From Magicicada septendecula (Eukaryota > Arthropoda > Insecta > Hemiptera > Cicadidae): a stretch of DNA of 64,000 nt. The translations under genes and the position numbers were made by a program. Below, in pieces: positions 56,512 through 64,000 of this stretch. The DNA is taken from the NCBI GenBank assembly GCA_034769895.1, contig CM068372.1:379511910-379575909 (forward strand). Reading direction: 5' to 3'. Numbering within the stretch: position 1 is the first letter of the stretch; each line of letters opens with the position of its first letter. The notes under the pieces are model-generated. The model searched no databases. It was not told where the DNA came from and saw only the letters and a program-made list of their open reading frames with translations.

Positions 56512-57919
56512 TGTGACGTCGCCCTTGTTAAGACAACACAAAAGTCGGGAACTAGTTCAATTCTTTACCAGTTAATTAAACTAGCTGCCGTTGTTAGTAA
56601 AACATCCTTACCAACAAATTACAACACAATTATGACATAGGAAATTGACAAGGTTTGCACAAATTTATTCACTCACTTGGTGTTAGCGAAAACATCTCTT
56701 TATTACTATTCAAATATTATGTTTGACTTTGTTTCTTTTTAAAGAAAAATTTCTTTAGTAAATTCTGCTTTTAATGCTTTGAAGATATTAAGTTTATTAT
56801 TGCTTTTATCTCAAAAATACTCATCTAGATGTTTGTTTAAAATACCTCGGATCCGGGTCTGAACTTTCTCAAAATAATTGATTTATCACAAACTTCAACC
56901 AAATTATTGGAAGAATAATATTGGTGGTAATCTACATTATTATCTTACATTTATATATAGTGCTTTTACTACTTCATTACAAAATTTACAAATCTGATAA
57001 TTTCTTCTTTACATTATTAAAGTTCTTTAGTGTTCTTTTGTTACTTCTCTTATTGAAACGAAATTTACAAATGTTGTGTCTGGATATCACCTGAATTTAA
57101 TATGAGGTTGTTGTTGGGTCTTTGGGGGTCATCTCCTGTCGTCTTCTATGGGTGGAGTACGTGGTTCCTCTTGAAGCTACACCGGGTTGATTATAGTACG
57201 TGGTTCCTCTTGAAGCTACACCGGGTTGATTATATCTGCTCTCGACGATCGGTTTTTTACTTGAAGTTCATACTGTTGTAGTTTGAGTTTTCTTCGTCCG
57301 GATTTTGTAGTTCACATTTTACACCTTAATTATAGTTCTTACTTTGCAGTACTAAAGTCTGTAGTTACATATCTTACAACTTACAGTTTTATATTTTTAA
57401 AAGATATGTGTTGGCTAATTTTTCTGTATATTCTTCCTAACTCTACACACACTACATTTTTCAAAATAAAATCATCATACACTGGATATTCGTTTAACGG
57501 CATACACTTACGTGTATGTAGACAACACAAAACTCACATCTTTTCATGTCGAAGTTCAACTGGCGACTGCGCGTATAGTTTAGGGGCGAGGGCTCAGTTA
57601 GCTGGTGCGTATTTACGCACTAAGAAAATAGTTTGTACTTTTATATATTATTAATTATTCATTAATTAGAATGTAAATAATTTAATTTGACTTTATTACG
57701 ACTCAGAGATTTCTTTATTTATATAGTCGCATTTTTAATAATTAAAGTAATTATTATTATTATTATTCTTTACTTAATACCTTTCTTGGCGTGTTGGTAC
57801 TGGACAATTTCAAGTTGATTCAGGAATCTGGGCATAGGTAAGGGTGGATAATACTCTTAATTATTAAAAATAAAAAACATTTTATTTGTGCGATTTTCGA
57901 TGTTTTTAAAATCGTCACA
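56512..57919 (-). repeat. 5' LTR of nested element (1408 bp)
   Basis: Partner of 54074-55443. It is longer mainly because of a perfect 39-bp tandem duplication at about 57158-57235 (containing GTACGTGGTTCCTCTTGAAG) that the other LTR lacks. Confidence 0.85.
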
Positions 57920-57922
57920 AGA

Positions 57923-57934
57923 CGTTGGGCGCCA
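57923..57934 (-). other. Primer binding site, tRNA-Lys type
   Basis: The minus strand reads TGGCGCCCAACG, complementary to the 3' end of tRNA-Lys (the lysine-1,2 type primer), starting three bases inside the 5' LTR. Position and sequence both fit Ty3/gypsy priming. Confidence 0.88.
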
Positions 57935-57937
57935 CGT

Positions 57938-60900
57938 TGTAACAATACAACGTTATTATTATAGGATAGAGTTGATTTATGCTGTGGTGTAGATACTCAA
58001 GTCGAGTATATGTAGATATGATGGTATTGTTGATGATTTTTATTAGATATGTTTATTAAAATTGGGTGATTGGAATTAATGTTCACGTTTAAAAGTTTAT
58101 GGTTTAAAAGAGTATTTATCACTTCACTGTGTCAACCTCCCCACTTACCATCCGTGGATATCTTCACTATTCTCGATGGCGACTTCCTTTACTGTAAACA
58201 CACTTGACATACATACATAGATATTCTTTTTGAATATCGAGAAGAATGCACATAAACAATAAAATAAACCAAATATTCAATTGTAATTTGAATGATATTA
58301 GTAATTCAAATACTACCGCCACCTGATGAGAGAATTGTTTATAAAAAAAATTAAACTACTGCTTCTATTGTATAGAAATTAAAACTCTGTTTCCACTGAT
58401 AATAAACTGAGGATTTATTGACAATGATTAAATTCAGTAAACTCTTTTAAAACAATTAATAAGATATTTTTACAAACAATAACAAATCTAAACAAATATT
58501 GAGATCTCTGTTTCTCAAGGCTGGTAACACTGTTATAATGTACAATAGTATTGTGAACGAGGTTAGGTTCACTTTAGTTAAATTTATTACCAATTTGGTG
58601 AGTTCTTTGAAGACACATGATACCAGATATAAAGATGCGAGTTTGAATAACAATATTTAATCATCTATTGTTATAAAAAAGAATAAAAATTCAAAATTAT
58701 TAAACTCGCTACGATAGCCGATAATATCGTACTATCGTATGTTATGCAGAGTTTTAGAAAAACTAAGATCAACATGTGCTTTGAACGTTGCACTGTTAAA
58801 ATATTATTGTTATTAATTCATTAGTTATCAGAACCATGTAGTGGAAAGAGAAAAAGTCTAAAGAAAAAAACTCTTATTATTGCTTTCATTTCGTTAAAAT
58901 CATTCAAGAACAGAATTGTTTCTTTGTGACAAAAAAATATGCGTCGGTTCTAGGTTAGTTTGCCTAGTAACACGTAAGTGGTTATTTAGAATAAGTACTG
59001 TTATTTATAAAATTCTTAATAATATAGTTACAAACATTTTATTTATAATTCATTTGATGTGTAATTATCAGTCATGAAAATATTCGCACAATAAAATAAT
59101 TATAAATAATTCAAAAGTTATAGTCAAGTAAGCGACTATATTTACATACTGATGAGCGGTGTCTAAGTTTAATTCCGCCGTGCTCAATTATTCTTAAAAT
59201 ATAAAACAATTATTTTTGAATTAATTATTGTCATTGGATTGTGCTACAACTTGTTTATTAACTTCTGATAATTGTCCATCTTTACTCATTAAAGCACTCA
59301 AGCGTTATGACTAGTGCAGTCAAACAATAATTCTCGTTCATCAACGAGAATTATTTCTTTTATGATTTTCTTTAAAATAATTAAAATATTGTACTCCCTG
59401 ATTATATACACAGAACATGACTTTTATTATACACTGGTCATGTTAATTCACTGTTCACTTAATACACTTGACACTCGGTAATGTTGTGTTGTGTACAGGT
59501 TAATGTCTGTTTATGTATTACTGTAGGTGACGCGCACATTTCAAAAAATATCTTGCTGATTTTAACATAGACCTTTCGCCGTGAGTAATGCAGAACGATT
59601 GATACATTTCGCTAAAGCGTCTCTTTTTCGTCTGGTCATTTTAAGCTATTTGATTGGTTCAAAAGGTCACACTCTCAACCCCAAAACACTTTGGTAAAAT
59701 AAAACTTTCAATTTTTCGCATCTCTAACTGTGGGTTCGAGATTATCTGTGACGTATACATGGATACTCAAAATGATTGAAAAACTTATAATGGTCATAAG
59801 TTTCTTATCTTTTGTCATATCGTCATTTGGATAGTGGCATTAAATCGCGGACACTTGTGGCTTTATTTTAAGTCTAAACAAGCACTAAATCCGTCCATTA
59901 TTAATTCACTTGGTCATCATGAAAACTCATATGGTGACTCTTAACATAAATAAGTCTTTTTCACCATATTTCGTTATAATTACACTGTAATACTTATTAC
60001 TAAACATTTTAAGTCCATTTCTCCTTCATGTTAGTACATAAAATGGTTATATTTATAGTTTAAACAAAATCTGTTAATGGCGTCTATACCAACCATGTTC
60101 GATAGTTTATATTCACTTGTAACGCCATCATTCCTTATTCTACTACATATGTTTGACATCCTAACACTAATATGTACATTTATTTACATTTGTTCATACT
60201 TTATTTTGCTAAAAAATGTTATTTCGTATATACTTATAGTATGATCAAAATACTTTCTGTTCTCATCTTTCCATTTTGTCACTTATTTAGTTATTTTAGT
60301 ACACATGGGATATATTGTTAGTAATTAAAATAGTGTACAATTGTTGTACATTGTTGGTTCAATGTATTCATTAACTTTTCGTTATCTGAAAGCTCTCTAA
60401 GTTATAGCATGGTGTTTATTTACATCTGGTTTTACAATTGCAGTTAGTTAGTTTATAATATTTCAATCATTAAACTACTAGTATTACATTTGTGAAGTGT
60501 TCTCATAGCAGTATTAGACATTTCTCTAACTACTGGTAACAATTGTCACATTCTTTTGATAAGTTTTGATAATGTTTTTTGACTAACTATCTTGTCACAT
60601 TGGGGTTCTGTCCATTTAACTTTATGATATTATATTCAATCTGATTCAGTTGCTGTGTCCTTCAGTACATATGGTATTCATTGGTTTGCATTATTATTCT
60701 TAGCTAGTTTCTGTTTGAAACAATTGTGGATAATTGCTTGGTTTAACTAATGTACATGATTTTATGTTATAGGTTCAATTCTTGTGAGGTTATGTGTCAG
60801 TTGTCTGACAACAATGTGCTACTTACTTTTATGCAGTATTTAACTCAACTATTGCCATCTCATTATGGCATTCTACTACAATGGTTTATCACTAAGTTAT

Positions 60901-62064
60901 ACACATTTTTACACTATTTGTTGAAACAATAACACAGGTATTCTTAGTCTAATAATGTTACATATTTTGGTGGGTTGCACCTAGTTTTTGGTACATTGAT
61001 TGGTTTATACATAACAAATTAGCATATTTGCTACTATCTGTTCTGGTATTCATTTACATTTTGTCCTGTCTTGCTATGGCATTCAGGCACATTTCATATT
61101 CGGGCTTACAAAGCTTTTATTATTAATCCCTATGAAAAATTAATTTACTGTTCTGTCTCATAGTTTTTGGTGGTCTTACTGATTATCTAAGTGATTTTAC
61201 AATCCTGATTAAACTTGTTACACTAATTGTCTGTGCATTTCACACGTTATGCGTTTCACCGTTATAAACATTTTCGCTGGTATTGTTTGTGCTGTTTACT
61301 TGGGGTAAAATGGTTATCGTATCACACTTATTACACTTGTTAATATTGTTACACTTATATTAAGTACTCACTGTCATTGTTCGTGATCACTTATTGATGC
61401 TCAACACTGATTTCTTTATTATTGTTATTCGAATAATCATTATGCTCCTTCTGGTCACTATATTGATTTTAATTCCTGGTATAGCTTGTGAATGTCGATG
61501 TCTTGTACTGTTCATACTTAATCTTCATTCTTCATGGCACATTTCTTTTCCTCTTCTTCTTCTTTTCTTCTTCTGGTTAGTTGTTTCTCACTGTCGGTGT
61601 TCTCCTCGGTTACATATTATTTGTAATTATCCATGTTCCCTTAACATTGTCATACTCTTCCACATTTTTATTCATGGTTATGGTAGTCATTGTCCCATAT
61701 TATTTCACACTAATAAACAAATTCGTTTGTTTTATCACCATTGTGATTGTACTTGATTGGTCTCCTCTTTATGTTAATAATTATTTTCGGCATATCCCCT
61801 CACTATTTTGGATCTATTGGGCCTGGATGCTAACGTATTATATTGGCTCGTTGGTATTTTCTCTCTCTTTGTTATACTCGATGATATCCTTATTACTCCT
61901 CCTTCTTCTTTTTTGGGTTGTTTCAATAATATTCATTCGTAGATACACACTTTATTTATATTCTCCTGTTCCTTCTTTTAAACTCGATGAAATATTTTCA
62001 TGATATTTTTTTATTTGACGTATTAGATAGTTATTTTATGTAACTGCTAATTTGGTACGTTACA
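57938..62064 (-). repeat. 5' LTR of the giant element (4127 bp)
   Basis: Partner of 43052-47203. On the minus strand it ends in TTGTTACA at 57938, three bases before the PBS. An LTR of more than 4 kb is several times the usual Ty3/gypsy LTR of a few hundred bases to about 1.5 kb in insects. Confidence 0.95.
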
Positions 62065-62710
62065 ACCTTTACCACTTATAGTTCACTGTTTTGTCTCTTC
62101 CTCCATCCATCTCACATTCCCTATTGTTTTCTCTCTCACACTCTCTCTAATTGTCAATAACCAACTCCTTGCACTTTTTTATTTGTATTACTTAGCAATG
62201 TGTAATTTATTGATTATTGTATTACGTATTGGTTACGTATTGTGTTTTTAAACAAGCGATTACAACAGTACCGAGTCGAATGGGCAACCTCTCGGTTCCA
62301 CTTAATTGAATTCCAATTCTCCCGACAGAGTTAAGCTGCGGTGGCGCCACAATGATGGCATTTTATTGTACTAATTTAAATAATGAATAATAATATATTC
62401 ACAGTTTAGTCCATTATACGAACTCTGAACTTTTCATAATATTAAAGCAAAATTCCTTCTTCTGCTTGTTTCATTCCACCACACTTTTAACTTAAGTAGT
62501 GGAATTTATTGGATCAAAATTTAATAAGAAAATATATTATTAATGAAAAAATTATACGCAAGTAAAGAGAAACGTCTAAATCCTAATGCAATGCGTTAAC
62601 TTTTGTCCAATTTTAAAACGAGTTTCACCTTCTTTCTACTTTTTTCAAACTACGCTTTCGCTTTTATTACTACTGAATTAATATTGTCAATTTTTTCCTC
62701 TCTAAAATAC
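62065..62710 (+). repeat. R3 copy hosting the giant element, first part
   Basis: It starts with ACCTTTACCACTTAT, which continues the R3 text cut at 43051 (compare the uninterrupted copy at 14553-15383). The signature GGTTCCACTTAATTGAATTC is at 62295. It is interrupted again at about 62711 by a LINE and resumes at 63305. Confidence 0.85.
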
Positions 62711-63305
62711 TTTTTCTTCTTCTTCTTCTCCTCTTCAATGATTAGGTTATTTAAACCTGTTTCGGCACCCATCTCATCCTCGAATGACCCACGTCTCTTC
62801 TACCAATGGCTTTATAGTTCAGTCCCGCTTTCGGCAATCGATACTCTGTCATCGTTTGCAGATGATCCCACGATTGTCTTCTGTAAATTAAAATAATTTC
62901 ATTTATTCCTTTTAGTTCGAGTTCTGCTCTGATATCTTCATTTTTTATTCTATCTTGCAATGTATAATTAAAGTATTTCGAAGAAACTGAAATTTATCTC
63001 TCTGAATCTTGCCGCATTCCTTTTTGTCATAACCCACGCTTCACTCGCATAAATCAACGTGGGTATTGTAATTGTCTTATAAAATTTAATCCTTGTGCTG
63101 TGTCTTGTTTTATTTCTAAGATTTTCATAAACCGTACCACAAATGTTCCTAAATTTATTTATCTTCTCTCTTATATCATACTGAGATTCATACCTTACTG
63201 CACAGCCGAGATATTTGAAGCGGCTCACTTGTTCTAAAGTGCTGTTGTTTATAAATTTCTTAGTCCTCACTGGATATTTACCTTTAAAGCCCATGGCTTT
63301 ATTCT
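62711..63305 (-). mobile_element. RTE-like LINE with (GAA)n tail inserted in R3
   Basis: Minus-strand frame 62968-63294 reads GFKGKYPVRTKKFINNSTLE, then QVSRFKYLGCAVRYESQYDI and KFYKTITIPTLIYASEAWVM. Frame 62751-62960 continues QDRIKNEDIRAELELKGINE, then LPKAGLNYKAIGRRDVGHSR and MRWVPKQV before the stop. The tail is (GAA)n at 62714-62736. It begins within the RT thumb, so it is 5'-truncated, with one frame change around 62965. It is close kin of the LINE at 34386-35270. Confidence 0.85.
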
Positions 63306-63484
63306 TTCTTCACTAAAAAACAATGAAATTAATTTAACTTACTTGCAAACGGCCAAACATTTTGTCAAGTATTCTAGTTAACAGCTGTTTGCCAAACGAG
63401 AGATAATATGTGGCAGGTAGCAGGTGACTTACAAATACCCGAATGCTGCCTGTTGAGTTGTTATCAATAACCCCCCACGCTTCT
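63306..63484 (+). repeat. R3 copy, second part after the LINE
   Basis: TTAATTTAACTTACTTGCAA, TTTGCCAAACGA and TATGTGGCAGGTAGCAG match the uninterrupted copy at 14553-14735 (minus strand). It ends at CACGCTTCTG, where the two copies diverge. Confidence 0.82.
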
Positions 63485-63752
63485 GCCCCTAGTTTTTACA
63501 CTATCTACATACATTTATTTGTTCTAACAGTAATAGGAATTACTGTAAATAATATGGTTTAATTAAAACTATACTGAAGGGGTTTTAATAGAAGAAGAGA
63601 GAAGATTCCGTTTATAATATGACCAAAAAATCACTGGAAACGTTGTGTGCTGAAGTTATGTTCACATAAAGAGGAAGGCAGGGAATTGAAGCTCCTGGAA
63701 GACTGCTGCAGATCAATCTGAGGAATGACTAAGAAGACGAAGAATATTATAT
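63485..63752. other. No gene seen
   Basis: A short interval. AAGAAGACGAAGAAT just before R5 resembles a retroposon tail, but no coding text is readable. Confidence 0.35.
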
Positions 63753-64000
63753 TGTTACGACGGTCTCACTGATCGTCGTCTGGTACAGTGGAAACAAAGT
63801 ACAAGACACCAATGAAGTCACTAATAACCAGCTTTAATTATCACAATTAATAATTTGTAATCAACAAGATAGTCTCTTACAACAATTCAAGTAAAAATTG
63901 TCTACATCCAATAGTAATGTCAACTATAAAGAATTCCGCACAACACCACTTCGCTACAAACACTTGTTCCGCGCTAAAGAAATCGCTCAACACCACTAAA
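63753..64000 (+). mobile_element. LTR-like dispersed repeat R5, copy 4, cut by window end
   Basis: It begins TGTTACGACGGTCTCACTGA and aligns with 36140-36578 and the complement of 18029-18430 until the window ends. Confidence 0.6.

Larger units (their letters stand above)
54074..57919 (-). mobile_element. Nested LTR element without visible coding region (3.85 kb)
   Basis: A fossil. Two direct copies of about 1.4 kb (54074-55443 and 56512-57919), each bounded by TGTGACG...CGTCACA, flank 1068 bases of unique sequence. The flanks are AGAC at 54070-54073 and AGAC at 57920-57923, a 4-bp target duplication. The internal part shows no gag or pol motif. This fits a non-autonomous (LARD/TRIM-like) LTR element sitting between PBS and gag of the giant element. 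AGGAGGA beside the 55443 border is a PPT-like tract and suggests minus orientation. LTRs differ by about 1.3% by eye. Confidence 0.85.
43052..62064 (-). mobile_element. Ty3/gypsy-type LTR retrotransposon with giant LTRs (19.0 kb)
   Basis: A fossil, but structurally complete. Its LTRs are at 57938-62064 (5') and 43052-47203 (3'). The target duplication is ACCT (43048-43051 and 62065-62068). It has a tRNA-Lys-type PBS at 57923-57934, gag at 51784-53964, protease at about 51239-51787 and pol at about 48460-51240. The interval from pol to the 3' LTR is non-coding, and no env-like region is seen. Domain order PR-RT-RNase H-IN and a GPY/F module place it in Ty3/gypsy; the lineage was not fixed. It carries a nested LTR element (54074-57919), so its own length is about 15.2 kb. 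Pol looks broken (about two or three breaks) while gag looks whole. LTRs differ by roughly 1.3% by eye. At a few substitutions per 10^9 sites per year this means on the order of two million years, very approximately. Confidence 0.93.

Noticed and set aside
54074-57919. Simple tandem duplication of the giant element's leader
   Set aside because: TG...CA borders with TGTGACG/CGTCACA ends and AGAC duplications on both sides fit a nested LTR element better.
1-64000. Bacterial-type features such as operons, CRISPR arrays, riboswitches or integrons
   Set aside because: The sequence is animal DNA dominated by LINEs, mariners and LTR elements; no direct-repeat/spacer array or operon layout is present.

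Overview
The window is transposon-rich, AT-rich arthropod DNA, most likely from an insect with a large genome. The evidence is many decayed RTE-like LINE 3' ends, irritans/mauritiana-type mariner remnants, a Penelope-like element fragment, and a Ty3/gypsy-type LTR element with a tRNA-Lys-type primer binding site. There is no complete host gene. One 93-base stretch at 39222-39314 looks like a host coding exon, so the window may be largely intron or intergenic DNA. The species cannot be fixed from the sequence.

Layout. 1-43035: AT-rich DNA with short minisatellites and about fifteen 5'-truncated LINE fragments. Many of these end in (GAA)n or (GAT)n tails, and one tail has grown to about 200 bases. 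This part also holds three mariner scraps, a Penelope-like GIY-YIG reading frame (21495-22076), a small Ty3/gypsy integrase relic (20940-21480) and several unnamed dispersed repeat families. 27886-31758 is a solo LTR of 3.87 kb inside a minus-strand LINE, with a CTAT target duplication. 43052-62064: a 19.0-kb Ty3/gypsy-type element on the minus strand with giant LTRs of about 4.1 kb, an ACCT target duplication, a PBS, and gag, protease and pol regions. Pol is broken. 62065-64000: the rest of the repeat into which the giant element inserted, a LINE inserted in that repeat, and the start of an LTR-like repeat.

Nesting is the main story. A dispersed repeat of about 830 bp (called R3 here) received the giant element. 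The giant element in turn carries a 3.85-kb LTR element without a visible coding region (54074-57919, LTRs about 1.4 kb, AGAC target duplication) between its PBS and gag. A paralogous R3 copy at 14553-15383 keeps the empty site. LTR pairs of both elements differ by roughly 1-1.5% by eye, so both insertions are fairly recent.

All repeat comparisons were done by eye. Family names are given only where motifs support them, and boundaries of old fragments are approximate.
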